A DNA stretch of 64,000 bases from Mariprofundus sp. KV. Lineage in GTDB: Bacteria > Pseudomonadota > Zetaproteobacteria > Mariprofundales > Mariprofundaceae. Made by a program: the position numbers and the translations under genes. Location: positions 1-64,000 of the forward strand of contig NZ_VWNB01000009.1 in NCBI RefSeq assembly GCF_013387475.1, read 5' to 3'. Shown here one piece after another: positions 26,654 through 36,386 of the stretch. The notes beneath the pieces were generated by a model that worked only from the letters and a program-made list of their open reading frames with translations, searched no databases and was not told the DNA's origin. Position 1 is the stretch's first letter; every line of letters starts with the position of its first letter.

Positions 26654-27747
26654 AAAAGAAAATTGTAATTTCTGCAATTAACTTTAGTGAAGGTGGCCCT
26701 TTAACAGTACTTCGTGATTGCACTTTGGCGGCAGCTGAATTGCTGAAAAATGAGTGGGAAATAATAGTTCTAGTACATAAAACATCTTTGATAGAAATAC
26801 CTGGTGTAACCCTTATCGAATTTCCGTTGTCGCGGAGATCGTGGTTTATTCGGCTTTATTATGAGTGGTTCTATTTTAAAAAGCTGTCTAAGGAAATTAA
26901 GCCAGATGTCTGGCTCTCACTTCATGATATTACTCCCAGAGTAATCGTTCCTCGGCAGGCTGTTTATTGCCACAATCCGGCTCCTTTTTATCAGATATCT
27001 TTACGTGAAGCATGGTTGGATCCAACGTTTCTTTTATTTAATCTTTTTTATCGTTATTTGTATGGGATAAGCATTCAACATAACAGATACGTTATTGTTC
27101 AGCAGCAATGGCTAAGGTCAGAGTTTAAGCGTTTGTTTGATGTGAAAGATGTAATTGTCGCACGTCCAGCGATCAGGCTTGGCAAGATTCAAGAGCAAGA
27201 GGCGAATGACAACAAAGATAAATACATATTTTTTTATCCAACCCTTCCCAGGGTATTTAAGAACGTTGAGCTTGTATGTGAATCAGTGCAGCTACTAAAT
27301 CAAGCTGGCATCTCTAATGTTGAAGTGAGGGTTACTTTAGATGGCAGTGAAAATAGATATGCTGCTTATCTGGTTCAACGTTACGCTTGCGTTGAAGGGG
27401 TTACTTTTATTGGTCGGAAAAATGCACAGGAAATGGCTCAACAATATTCTGAAAGTGATTGTGTTTTATTTCCCTCCAAGCTTGAAACTTGGGGGTTGCC
27501 TATTAGTGAGGCTAAGGCAATGAATAAGCCTCTGTTGATTGCTGATCTACCATATGCTCATGAAACAGTAGGAGAATATGATATGGTCAGCTTTGTGAAT
27601 GTATTTGATCCAGTTGGATTGTCAGAAATAATGAAATCCATAGTCGGAGGTGAATGGGAGTTCTCTCATGCAGGAGCTACTACCCCAGAAGAACCTTATG
27701 CTAGGAACTGGTGTGAACTGTTGTCGTTGTTGACTGCAAGCCACTGA
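26650..27747 (+). CDS. Glycosyltransferase family 4 (GT-B fold)
   Basis: The 365 residues start VKKKIVISAINFSEGGPLTV, a donor-site glycine motif. The C-terminal half has FFYPTLPRVFKNVELVCESV, FIGRKNAQEMAQQY and ETWGLPISEAKAMNKPLL, with the E-x7-E motif of retaining GT4 enzymes. The GTG at 26650 overlaps the acetyltransferase stop. An ATG at 26638 adds four residues. Confidence 0.88.
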   Translation: MKKKIVISAINFSEGGPLTVLRDCTLAAAELLKNEWEIIVLVHKTSLIEIPGVTLIEFPLSRRSWFIRLYYEWFYFKKLSKEIKPDVWLSLHDITPRVIVPRQAVYCHNPAPFYQISLREAWLDPTFLLFNLFYRYLYGISIQHNRYVIVQQQWLRSEFKRLFDVKDVIVARPAIRLGKIQEQEANDNKDKYIFFYPTLPRVFKNVELVCESVQLLNQAGISNVEVRVTLDGSENRYAAYLVQRYACVEGVTFIGRKNAQEMAQQYSESDCVLFPSKLETWGLPISEAKAMNKPLLIADLPYAHETVGEYDMVSFVNVFDPVGLSEIMKSIVGGEWEFSHAGATTPEEPYARNWCELLSLLTASH

Positions 27748-27963
27748 ATTTTCTGAGTAGGGTAATAAATGGGTTATGGTGACGCTGGCTTCAAATCGGT
27801 ATCTAGTTAGGGTGTCTGTCTAATAAAAGTTCTGGTTAAATGGAATTGGCCGGAAGTTTATTTTCATAATTATAAGTATAAAAGTGATGCATTCATTCTA
27901 TTGATCAGGGCCAATAGGATGATAAATTTTCTCAGGTTTTATTTCTGGTGAGGTGGATGGTTT

Positions 27964-28797
27964 ATGAGTGTATGCCAGGTTAATACCCTTTCGGTTTCAA
28001 TTGTTGTCTATTTTCCTGATGTTCCCATATTAGAGAGAACCTTTGCATCCTTAATTGATGCTGTTCTGCATGCACGGCTTGAAGGCGTGTTGTCTGATGT
28101 ACGTCTTGATATTATAGACAACACTTCGGTTGAGGCTGCGCCGATTGATGTAAGTATGTTTGACGTATTGCAGGATTTCGAGGTTTATTTAAAGCATGGC
28201 CATGGAAACGTAGGTTATGGACGAGGACATAATTTAGGAATCAATGAAACTAAGAGTCAAGTACACCTAGTTCTTAATCCGGATGTGTTTTTGGAGCAAG
28301 ATTCACTAGTTGTGGGGCTGCAATACTTGAATAAACACCACGATGTTGGACTGGTGGCCCCTAGGTCATTTGATGAAAATGGAAATGAGCAGTTTCTTTG
28401 CCGTAGATACCCAACTGTTTTAGTGCTCTTGTTCCGTGGTTTCTTACCAAATTTCAATAGCGCGTTTATTCGTAAAAAGCTGTTTTACTATGAAATGCGT
28501 GATGTTATTAATGATTCGGTTAATTCTATAGATGTCCCTATTGCAAGTGGTTGTTGCATGTTGTTTCGAACCGATAGCCTTAAAAAGGCAGGCGGATTCT
28601 CGGACGATTTCTTTATGTATTTTGAAGATTATGACCTTTCCTTGCGAATTGGAGAGTTTAACCGGGTTCTTTATTTGGGAAGCATGCGCATTGTTCACTT
28701 GGGAGGAGGGGCATCGCGCAAAGGGTTAGGGCATATCCGGATGTTTGCTAAATCAGCATTTTCCTTTTTTAGAAAGCATGGTTTAAAGTGGTTTTGA
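27964..28797 (+). CDS. Glycosyltransferase family 2, rhamnosyltransferase-like (WbbL type)
   Basis: The 277 residues show LSVSIVVYFPD, DIIDNTS, GNVGYGRGHNLGINET, and LVLNPDVFLEQD with the metal-binding Asp. FMYFEDYDLSLRIGE and HLGGGASRKG follow. The NVGYGRGHN and FMYFEDYDL pair is characteristic of WbbL-like rhamnosyltransferases. The nearby rmlACDB cassette provides a matching donor, but the specificity is inferred. A 216 bp gap without a recognisable gene precedes it. Confidence 0.85.
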   Translation: MSVCQVNTLSVSIVVYFPDVPILERTFASLIDAVLHARLEGVLSDVRLDIIDNTSVEAAPIDVSMFDVLQDFEVYLKHGHGNVGYGRGHNLGINETKSQVHLVLNPDVFLEQDSLVVGLQYLNKHHDVGLVAPRSFDENGNEQFLCRRYPTVLVLLFRGFLPNFNSAFIRKKLFYYEMRDVINDSVNSIDVPIASGCCMLFRTDSLKKAGGFSDDFFMYFEDYDLSLRIGEFNRVLYLGSMRIVHLGGGASRKGLGHIRMFAKSAFSFFRKHGLKWF

Positions 28798-28905
28798 ATG
28801 AAATGTCTTTTATAATGTTATGCATGGGATTGTTGACAGGATGAGCATCATTACATCTGAATTCCAGATGGATTCCATTCTTTTTTCACATGGAAGTATG
28901 AAGTT

Positions 28906-29865
28906 ATGAAGAATGTTCTGGTAACTGGGGCTACGGGCTTTATAGGTAAAAATTTGTGCGGCGTACTGTCTAGGAAACATGTTGATCTTAATGTTTTGGG
29001 GCGAAAAAAAACTGGATTTAATGCCAAATTTCACTTGTGGAATTTTGAGGGAGACTTAGATCCCGATTGTCTTCACGGTATCGATACAGTCTTTCATCTT
29101 GCAGGAAAGGCGCATGCTTTGGCAGAAACCAATCAAGATGTTGATCAATATTCTTACATCAATACCGACGCAACAGAAAGGCTCCTGCAAGCTTGTCAGA
29201 AAGCAGGTGTGAAAACCTTTGTTTATTTCAGTAGTGTGAAGGCTGCTGGAGACATTGAGGGTTCGATGGATGAGTTGGTTTCAGTTTTACCTGATACACC
29301 CTATGGACAATCCAAAAAAGCCTCGGAAGAGCTTGTTCTCGAAGGTGGTTATGTGCCGCATCCGGTTGTGATCAGGCCTACTATGGTTTACGGTAATACG
29401 GAAAAAGGGAATCTGCCTAAAATGATCAAGGCCATAGATTCCGGGAAGTTTCCGCCTCTGCCCGAGGTGAATAACCGACGCTCAATGGTGCATGTCGATG
29501 ATGTGGTTCAGGCCGCAATGCTTGCTGCTGAGCATGCGGAAGCTGCTGGCCAAATCTATATTGTGACTGATGGTGAAAGCTATTCGACCCGGCAGATGTA
29601 TGAGTGGATATGTGAGGCGCTGCATAAACCTCTGCCTGTATGGAACCTTCCTCTTTTTGTTCTGAAATTACTGGCAAAAGTCGGAGATTTAATTGGTGCT
29701 CTTCGTGGGCGGAGATTTGTTTTTGATTCCGATGGGCTGGATAAGCTGACTGGCTCCGCCAGCTATTCATCCGCCAAAATTGAACGGCAGCTTGGCTTTA
29801 AGGCGAATCGAAATTTAAGGGAAGCTCTGCCTGAAATCGCCCAATACCTTGGGGTCTTAAAGTGA
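28906..29865 (+). CDS. NAD-dependent epimerase/dehydratase
   Basis: The 319 residues of a short-chain dehydrogenase include VTGATGFIGKNL at 5-16, VFHLAGKAH, FSSVKAAG and PYGQSKKASEE (Ser-Tyr-x-x-x-Lys). Homologues next to WecA/WbpL genes are UDP-HexNAc 4-epimerases or 4-ketosugar reductases (WbpV/WbfT-like). This one overlaps such a transferase by 4 nt, so it probably makes the first sugar of the O-unit, for example UDP-QuiNAc/FucNAc. Exact chemistry is inferred. Confidence 0.82.
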   Translation: MKNVLVTGATGFIGKNLCGVLSRKHVDLNVLGRKKTGFNAKFHLWNFEGDLDPDCLHGIDTVFHLAGKAHALAETNQDVDQYSYINTDATERLLQACQKAGVKTFVYFSSVKAAGDIEGSMDELVSVLPDTPYGQSKKASEELVLEGGYVPHPVVIRPTMVYGNTEKGNLPKMIKAIDSGKFPPLPEVNNRRSMVHVDDVVQAAMLAAEHAEAAGQIYIVTDGESYSTRQMYEWICEALHKPLPVWNLPLFVLKLLAKVGDLIGALRGRRFVFDSDGLDKLTGSASYSSAKIERQLGFKANRNLREALPEIAQYLGVLK

Positions 29866-30839
29866 TTCTGTTGCTTGCATTTTCACTATCTTTGATGCTC
29901 TGTCTGCTGTTGGCATCAAGGCATACTCCGATAAAGATTCTCGATTTGCCGAATGAGCGTTCACTGCACAAAACGCCGACCCCGCATACCGGAGGTATCG
30001 GTATCATTTCTGCCATTTTCATAGCATGGGCTGTGTATGCTCTGATTTATGCGATGCCTGATGTGATGGGCTGGATTGCCGTTTCAGCTCTGCTGGTTGC
30101 CGGTATTTCTTTCATTGATGATTATCGCGAACTATCTCCGCTAATCCGGCTATCGGTACATGCTCTGTCTGCCGTGGTACTGCTAGCCGGTGGTCTGGTC
30201 ATGTTCGATGGCTGGATCGGCACGCTGCTGACCTGGTTCACCATCGTATGGATGCTTAATCTCTACAATTTCATGGACGGAATGGATGGCTTTGCTGGTG
30301 GTATGACCCTTTCAGGCTTTGGTTTTCTTGCCGCTGCAGGTTGGATGCAGGGTGCGAGTGAATATACAATCTCTACGCTGTTGGTTGCTGCTGCAGCGCT
30401 CGGTTTTCTCTGTGTTAATTTTCCTCCAGCCAGAATATTTATGGGTGATGTCGGTTCCGCCACACTTGGTCTGTTGGCCGCCGCCTTCAGTCTCTGGGGG
30501 ATTCAAAGTGGTCTATTCTCCTTGTGGTATCCACTGATTGTATTTTCGCCATTCGTGGTGGATGCAACGGTGACACTGATTCGACGCTTATTGAATCGGG
30601 AGCGTATCTGGGAAGCACACCGATCCCACTATTATCAGCGACTGGTTCAGCTGGGTTGGAGCCATAAAAAGACCGTGCTGGCTGAGTATGTGATCATGTT
30701 GCTGACGGGCGGTTCAGCCTTGGTGGTTCTGCAGATCAATTCAGTAGTTGCGACTGTTGCTATTTTGGTTGGCTGGAGTTGTATATATCTGATCATTGCC
30801 ATCTTGGTTCATCGCCTTGAGTTGGATGTGATAGAGTGA
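29862..30839 (+). CDS. Undecaprenyl-phosphate sugar-1-phosphate transferase (WecA/WbpL type)
   Basis: An integral membrane protein of 325 residues that starts O-unit synthesis by moving HexNAc-1-P to undecaprenyl phosphate. Visible features are ERSLHKTPTPHTGGIGI, FIDDYRELSP (the catalytic Asp-Asp), LYNFMDGMDGFAGG and FPPARIFMGDVGSATLG. It starts at a GTG overlapping the epimerase stop and overlaps the ligase gene by 4 nt. Confidence 0.92.
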   Translation: MILLLAFSLSLMLCLLLASRHTPIKILDLPNERSLHKTPTPHTGGIGIISAIFIAWAVYALIYAMPDVMGWIAVSALLVAGISFIDDYRELSPLIRLSVHALSAVVLLAGGLVMFDGWIGTLLTWFTIVWMLNLYNFMDGMDGFAGGMTLSGFGFLAAAGWMQGASEYTISTLLVAAAALGFLCVNFPPARIFMGDVGSATLGLLAAAFSLWGIQSGLFSLWYPLIVFSPFVVDATVTLIRRLLNRERIWEAHRSHYYQRLVQLGWSHKKTVLAEYVIMLLTGGSALVVLQINSVVATVAILVGWSCIYLIIAILVHRLELDVIE

Positions 30840-32077
30840 GCTTGTTAGCGCTAACCAATGGTTTACTCTGCATTGCTGCACTTGCATTCCCTTTCTCGGT
30901 AGCAGCATCTAACGTGGTGCTGGGACTTGCCTTGGCAGTGGGGCTACTTTCGGGGATCTGGTGGCAGGGTGCGAAAGCTTGCTGGTCCGATTTTCGAATA
31001 CTGAGTATTACATTCTCTGCCTACTTTGTTTTACTCCTATTGGGGGTGCTTTGGAGTCAGGACTTTGCATGGGGAATACATATACTTGGTCGGCACTGGT
31101 TTTGGCTGCTGTTGCCGATTCTTTGTTTCTCTTTAAAGGATGAGAAGTGGTGTAGATATTTTTTAATCGCTCTGTCGACAGGGCTTACACTTAATTTGCT
31201 GTACTGTGTTCTGCAATCGTTTGGTTATGTGCATGTGACAACAGATGGTTCGAGCGCAGATAATGCTACCGGACACATAGGCCATATAGGGTTTGGGACT
31301 GTATACGGCACATGGGCGGCATGGTTACTTTATATGGGTTGGCAAACACAAGGGAAGGTGAGCTGGGTATACTGGATAGTGGCTTCATGGGCATATTTGA
31401 TGGTGTTTTCTGCTCAAGGGCGGAGCGGTTATGTTGTCGCTACGGTTCTTGCTTGCGCCGTTCTTGTGAAGTGTTTTGTTGGTCATGCCCATTTGAAGAA
31501 AAACCTGCTTGTGACTGCTGCCGTGCTACTGCTATTTACTACACTACTTGCTGTAGGTCCGGCCAAGGAGCGCTTACAGGGAACCTGGATGCTTGTTTCC
31601 GGTCAGCAGCAAGATGCTGAAGGGTTTTGGCAAAAGAATGCAGTTGCAGCCGCGTCTTCTAGAATAGAGATGTGGCAGACCACCCTTGATATTTACATGG
31701 ATAATCCTGTGTTTGGCGTTGGGACGGGTGGTCTTCCAAGTGCAGTTGCCATGATAAAGGAGGAGGGGCGTTCGGCATCCCCGTTCACTTTCACACATCC
31801 GCACAATCAGTATTTACTTGCGCTGGTTCGATGGGGGCCGACAGGCCTTCTGCTGATGTTGGTTTTGTTCTTTGTCTGGGCACGGGAAGGGTGGCGGCTT
31901 GACTGGAGAGCATCGCCAACGGCTCCTCTTGTTTTCCTGCCTGCGTTGGCTCTTGTTATCCATGGTTTAAGCTCATCGTCTCTGGAAGAACATTTTTCTG
32001 CTATACTGGCTGTACTATTGCTTGGAACCGGATTGTCCGGCAACAGAGATCATAATAAACAAGGAGGAGAAAAATGA
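30836..32077 (+). CDS. waaL: O-antigen ligase family protein (WaaL/Wzy_C)
   Basis: The 413 residues have about 12 membrane helices and the Wzy_C signature region. The pattern GRSGYVVA, then ASSRIEMWQTTLDIYMDNPV with FGVGTGG, and HPHNQYLLALVRWG with the conserved His, is typical of WaaL ligases that attach O-antigen to lipid A-core. A polymerase role is possible, since the families overlap. It starts at a GTG overlapping the previous stop. Confidence 0.8.
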   Translation: MSLLALTNGLLCIAALAFPFSVAASNVVLGLALAVGLLSGIWWQGAKACWSDFRILSITFSAYFVLLLLGVLWSQDFAWGIHILGRHWFWLLLPILCFSLKDEKWCRYFLIALSTGLTLNLLYCVLQSFGYVHVTTDGSSADNATGHIGHIGFGTVYGTWAAWLLYMGWQTQGKVSWVYWIVASWAYLMVFSAQGRSGYVVATVLACAVLVKCFVGHAHLKKNLLVTAAVLLLFTTLLAVGPAKERLQGTWMLVSGQQQDAEGFWQKNAVAAASSRIEMWQTTLDIYMDNPVFGVGTGGLPSAVAMIKEEGRSASPFTFTHPHNQYLLALVRWGPTGLLLMLVLFFVWAREGWRLDWRASPTAPLVFLPALALVIHGLSSSSLEEHFSAILAVLLLGTGLSGNRDHNKQGGEK

Positions 32078-32280
32078 AAATAAAACATCTTCTTGTGTCT
32101 CTGTTTGTTGCAGTTTTTATGTTGGCTGGCCCCGTGTGGGCTGGAGAAAAGGTCAACCTCAATTCGTCAACAGTGACGGAACTACAGGCTGTGAAAGGTA
32201 TTGGTGAGGCAAAACTGGCCAAAATCAAGGGTGCTGTTGAAACAGACGACCATGATACAGGGGATAAGGCTAGTCATTAA
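32074..32280 (+). CDS. Small exported ComEA-like helix-hairpin-helix protein, shortened
   Basis: The 68 residues start with a clear signal peptide (MKIKHLLVSLFVAVFML, AGPVWA-G). The VNLNSSTVTELQAVKGIG opening of ComEA follows, then EAKLAKIKG and a polar tail. ComEA-type proteins bind DNA during uptake and usually have about 60 more residues between the first and second KGIG turn. Here the two halves are joined at the shared KGIG sequence, as if the intervening helices had been deleted. The ATG follows AAGGAGGAGAAAA and overlaps the ligase stop. Confidence 0.75.
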   Translation: MKIKHLLVSLFVAVFMLAGPVWAGEKVNLNSSTVTELQAVKGIGEAKLAKIKGAVETDDHDTGDKASH

Positions 32281-32298
32281 CAGGTTTAAAACGTATGG

Positions 32299-32342
32299 GG
32301 CTCGGCAGCTTCACGGATAGAGATTGCCGAGCCATCTTTTTT
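32299..32342 (+). terminator. Terminator after the O-antigen ligase/ComEA-like genes
   Basis: GGCTCGGCA pairs with TGCCGAGCC around a 17-nt loop, followed by a run of six T at 32337-32342. It ends the polysaccharide transcript before the WbpM-type gene. Confidence 0.8.
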
Positions 32343-32359
32343 GTGAAGCATGGCTACCC

Positions 32360-34225
32360 ATGAATAAGCTCAAGGTACTACGCAACCGTTCACTGGTGAT
32401 CATTCACGATGTGCTGTGGATTCCCCTTGCGGTATGGCTGGCATTCTGGCTGCGCTTTAACCTCGACACGATTCCGTCATTTCATCTGGAGGCTATCCAG
32501 CTTCTTGTTTTGCTCGCACTGCCATTGCAGGCGACTTGTTTCTGGTACTTTGGTCTCTACAGAGGCATCTGGCGCTTTGCCTCTATTCCCGACCTTATGC
32601 GGATTTTCAAAGCTGTATTTTTAGGTGCGATATTTGCTTTTATCGCCCTGTTTGTCTGGCAGCGTCTGGAGGGTCTGCCCCGCTCGGTGATGATTCTTTA
32701 TCCTGCAATTCTGGCTGTTGGTCTGGCTGCACCCAGACTGTTATATCGCTGGATCAAAGACAGACATCTCAATATTCGCTCCTTTGAACGTAAGCGGTCT
32801 CTGCTGATCGGGGCAGGTCAGGCTGGAGAGCTTCTGGTGCGTGATCTGCTCAAGTCGGGCCCATATGAGGCGGTTGGCTTTCTCGATGATGCCGAGCGAC
32901 GGCAAGGCCAGGAGATTCACGGGGTTCGGATTATCGGCATGATTGATGATCTGGGAGAGATTATTGAGCAGCGCGGTATTGAGGTGGTGCTACTGACTCT
33001 GCCGTCAGCATCGCATCAGCTTATTCAGCATGTCGTAGAGCAGTGCCAGCAGCATAATGTGGTGTGCAGAACACTGCCTTCGGTGTCCGATCTGGCCGAT
33101 GGCAAGGTTGAGGTATCCCGTCTGCGTCAGGTGCAGATTGAAGATCTGCTCGGACGTGAGACGGTGGAGCTGGATCAGAGCGGTATCCATCAGCTGCTGA
33201 CCGGTCGCTGTGTGCTGATTACCGGTGCCGGCGGCTCCATCGGCTCAGAACTCTGCCGTCAGGTTGTACGCCACAGACCAGCACACCTGCTTCTTCTCGA
33301 TCATGGCGAATTTAATCTCTACACCATTGAACAGGAGATCAGCGCCAAACTCCCGCTTGAAACACAACTACATGGTCTGCTCGGTGATATCCGGGACGAA
33401 TCACGCATGAGCTGGGTATTTGAGCAGTTCAGGCCTGATGTGGTATTTAATGCGGCGGCCTATAAACATGTGCCTCTGGTGGAGGAGAATCCGGCAGAAG
33501 GGGTGAAAACCAATGTTTTCGGCACCTGTAGTATCGCTGATCTGGCGGTGCAGTTTGGGGTTAAGAAATTTGTGCAGGTATCCACCGATAAAGCGGTGAA
33601 TCCGACCAATGTGATGGGCGCAACCAAACGCACGGCTGAGATCTACTGCCAGAATCTTAATCTTCGTGCCGATCATACCGCCTTTATCACCACCCGTTTT
33701 GGTAATGTGCTGGCATCTGCCGGTTCGGTGGTGCCGCTGTTTCGCAAACAGATTGAAGCCGGTGGTCCGGTCACTGTAACCCACCCTGATATCACCCGAT
33801 ATTTTATGACTATTCCCGAAGCTGCAAGCCTGATTCTGCAGGCTGGCAGCATGGGGCAAGGTGGCGAAATCTTTGTGCTTGATATGGGTGAGCCGGTGAA
33901 GATTGTTGATCTTGCTGAGCAGATGATCCGCCTTACCGGTCTTGAACCGGGCAAGGATATTGAGATCACTTTCACTGGTTTAAGACCCGGAGAGAAGCTC
34001 TATGAGGAGCTGTTCCACGAGTCTGAACAGCTTAGCGCTACCACTCACCCGAAGATCATGCTGTCGGGAAGCCGGGTGGTTGCATGGGATGAGATGAAGC
34101 AGGTGATGGACGAGCTTCGCGCTGCCTGTGGCAAGCGCGATATACGGCTTATCTATAAGGGTTTACAGCAGCTTGTACCCGAGGCTGATTTCACAGCAGC
34201 AGATGGGAATGGGCGCGCTGAGTAG
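32360..34225 (+). CDS. Membrane NDP-sugar 4,6-dehydratase (WbpM/PglF/CapD family)
   Basis: The 621 residues comprise four N-terminal membrane helices (about 8-110) and a first Rossmann-like domain with LLIGAGQAGELLVRDLL. The catalytic SDR domain contains VLITGAGGSIGSELCRQV, AAYKHVPLVEENP, STDKAVNPTNVMGATKR (Met-Lys catalytic pair typical of the family) and FGNVLASAGSVVPLF. It probably makes UDP-4-keto-6-deoxy-GlcNAc, the substrate for the epimerase at 28906. The ATG at 32360 lies just after the terminator and has only a weak ribosome-binding site. Confidence 0.92.
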   Translation: MNKLKVLRNRSLVIIHDVLWIPLAVWLAFWLRFNLDTIPSFHLEAIQLLVLLALPLQATCFWYFGLYRGIWRFASIPDLMRIFKAVFLGAIFAFIALFVWQRLEGLPRSVMILYPAILAVGLAAPRLLYRWIKDRHLNIRSFERKRSLLIGAGQAGELLVRDLLKSGPYEAVGFLDDAERRQGQEIHGVRIIGMIDDLGEIIEQRGIEVVLLTLPSASHQLIQHVVEQCQQHNVVCRTLPSVSDLADGKVEVSRLRQVQIEDLLGRETVELDQSGIHQLLTGRCVLITGAGGSIGSELCRQVVRHRPAHLLLLDHGEFNLYTIEQEISAKLPLETQLHGLLGDIRDESRMSWVFEQFRPDVVFNAAAYKHVPLVEENPAEGVKTNVFGTCSIADLAVQFGVKKFVQVSTDKAVNPTNVMGATKRTAEIYCQNLNLRADHTAFITTRFGNVLASAGSVVPLFRKQIEAGGPVTVTHPDITRYFMTIPEAASLILQAGSMGQGGEIFVLDMGEPVKIVDLAEQMIRLTGLEPGKDIEITFTGLRPGEKLYEELFHESEQLSATTHPKIMLSGSRVVAWDEMKQVMDELRAACGKRDIRLIYKGLQQLVPEADFTAADGNGRAE

Positions 34226-36386
34226 TTTGCAGGAAGCACTGACAGGCCAACATGTTGCAGTTGAGGTTGCGGTGTTTGCACCACTCCCCGGCAGCTTCAC
34301 CTACCTCTGGCCACAACTGCTTGGTCAGCCTCTCTGCGGTATCCGTGTTCAGATTCCATTCGGCAAAGGCACGCGCTTCGGGCTGTTGCTCTCGATTACA
34401 GAAGTTTCTGATGAGCAGAGTCAGACACTAAAAGCAGTCGCTGACCGACTCGATATTATGCCTCTACTGGATCAGTCGCGTCTGGCATGGCTTGAGCGGG
34501 TAGGGCGCTACTATCTTGCTGCACCGGGCGAGCTCTGGAGCAGTGCACTGGGCTGGGCCCTGCAGGATGATCTGCGCCGTTTTCGTGCTCCCGACCCGAG
34601 CCAGCTTGCCAATGATCCTCTGCTTGCCAATCTGTTCACAACGCGTGCCGCGGTCACCCTGAAAACTGTTTTGAAACGTGCGGCAGAGCAGGGGCTGACT
34701 TCAGGTGTTCGCTATGCGCTTCTGAGCGCTGTGGCATCGGGGGCTGTAGAGGTTGTGGCAACTGAACCATTCCAATCTGCCGAGCAGCAGGAGAGGGGTA
34801 TCGAATTTGCTGCCACCGCAGATCAGCAGAGGGCGATTGATGCGTTAATTACTCACCTCGATACCTTTAAACCCTATCTGCTTTTTGGTCGCACCGGATC
34901 GGGCAAAACCGAGGTCTACCTTAAAGCCGCTGAAACGGTGGTGGCACAGGGTGGGCAGGTATTGGTGTTGGTGCCGGAGATAGGGCTCACACCGATGTGG
35001 CTTTCGCGCCTGACCGCGCGTTTTAATCATGTATCGATCTGGCATTCAGCACTTAGTGGTGGTGATCGATTGTCGGTACGTCAACACCTTGAGAAGGCAG
35101 ATGTATTGATCGGCACGCGCTCGGCTCTTTTTCTGCCGCTGCCAAGGCTGAAGATGATTGTGGTTGATGAGGAGCACGATGCCAGCTTTAAACAGCAGGA
35201 GGGCATGACCTATTCGGCTCGTGATATGGCTGTGCTGCTGGCGCAGGAGCTGAACATTCCGATTGTGCTCGGCTCAGCCACGCCCAGCCTTGAGAGCTGG
35301 TCTCAGGTTGAGGCTGGTCGCTACCAACGTCTTGATCTTCCGCTGCGTGTCGCCTCCCATGATATGCCAATGCAGAGCCAGATCGTTGATATGCGCGGTA
35401 TCGAAAATCCTCTCTCCGAACCACTGCTTACAGCCATGCGTGAAAACCTTGAGCGCGGCGATCAGACCATCCTGTTTCTTAATCGGCGCGGTTATGCCCC
35501 GGCGCTGCAGTGCACGGCCTGCGGTGATGTGCCGGAGTGTCCCGGCTGTTCGATCCGGCTCACCCTGCACAGGCGGGCAGGCCAGTTGCGTTGCCACACC
35601 TGCGGCTTCCGCCGTCGGGTGCCCAAAACCTGTGAGTCGTGTGGTGAAGATGCCTTTATGCCGCTGGGAGAGGGCACTGAGAAGCTGGAGGAGTATCTGC
35701 AAGCTTCAATCCCTGAGCTGCGCTTCTGCCGTTTTGATCGTGATGTCATTACCAGCCACACGCGTTTGACCGAAACACTCGCCGCCTTTGAGGGTGGAGA
35801 GCTTGATTGCCTGATCGGTACGCAGATGCTGGTGAAGGGGCATGACTTCCCCAATGTGACACTGGTGGGCGTGGTCAACGCCGATCTCGGCGTCAGCCTG
35901 CCTGATTTCAGGGCCGGAGAGCGCTGGTGGCAGCAGATGACGCAGGTGACCGGCAGGGCAGGGCGCGGCCATAAAGCCGGGCGGGTCATTATTCAGACGA
36001 GAATGCCTGAAGCTGACTGGCTGACGCGCATCTCTGAAGATGATGCCATGCAGACACTGACCGAAGAGCTGAAACTGCGTGAGATGCTCAGCTATCCACC
36101 CTATGCCCGCTGGGTGCGGCTGGTCTTCTCATCTACAAAGATTGAGCGGGCAACCGAGATTGCCATGCTCTTTGCCGGTCACTGTGAAAAACTCGAAGGG
36201 GTCAATGTTACCGGCCCGATGCCTTGCCCGTTGGAGCGGTTGGCTGGCAAATATCGCATCGAGGTGCTGCTGCGTGATGCCTCACGCAAGTTGCTGCCGT
36301 GGAAGCTGCAGCCGCTGCTCTCCGGCATGGTACCACCCAGAGATGTGCGTATTCGGGTTGATGTTGATCCGCAAGATATGATGTGA
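34203..36386 (+). CDS. priA: Primosomal replication-restart helicase PriA
   Basis: PriA recognises stalled forks and reloads the replisome. The 727 residues show the N-terminal DNA-binding domain (VFAPLPGSFTYLWP, GIRVQIPFGKGTRFG), Walker A LFGRTGSGKTEVY, DEEHDASFKQQ, and LGSATPSLES. The zinc-binding cysteines lie in CTACGDVPECPGCS and CHTCGFRRRVPKTCESC, and motif V/VI is GTQMLVKGHDFPNV. Start ATG at 34203 or 34209 overlaps the end of the dehydratase gene. Neither has a clear ribosome-binding site. Confidence 0.94.
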   Translation: MGMGALSSLQEALTGQHVAVEVAVFAPLPGSFTYLWPQLLGQPLCGIRVQIPFGKGTRFGLLLSITEVSDEQSQTLKAVADRLDIMPLLDQSRLAWLERVGRYYLAAPGELWSSALGWALQDDLRRFRAPDPSQLANDPLLANLFTTRAAVTLKTVLKRAAEQGLTSGVRYALLSAVASGAVEVVATEPFQSAEQQERGIEFAATADQQRAIDALITHLDTFKPYLLFGRTGSGKTEVYLKAAETVVAQGGQVLVLVPEIGLTPMWLSRLTARFNHVSIWHSALSGGDRLSVRQHLEKADVLIGTRSALFLPLPRLKMIVVDEEHDASFKQQEGMTYSARDMAVLLAQELNIPIVLGSATPSLESWSQVEAGRYQRLDLPLRVASHDMPMQSQIVDMRGIENPLSEPLLTAMRENLERGDQTILFLNRRGYAPALQCTACGDVPECPGCSIRLTLHRRAGQLRCHTCGFRRRVPKTCESCGEDAFMPLGEGTEKLEEYLQASIPELRFCRFDRDVITSHTRLTETLAAFEGGELDCLIGTQMLVKGHDFPNVTLVGVVNADLGVSLPDFRAGERWWQQMTQVTGRAGRGHKAGRVIIQTRMPEADWLTRISEDDAMQTLTEELKLREMLSYPPYARWVRLVFSSTKIERATEIAMLFAGHCEKLEGVNVTGPMPCPLERLAGKYRIEVLLRDASRKLLPWKLQPLLSGMVPPRDVRIRVDVDPQDMM

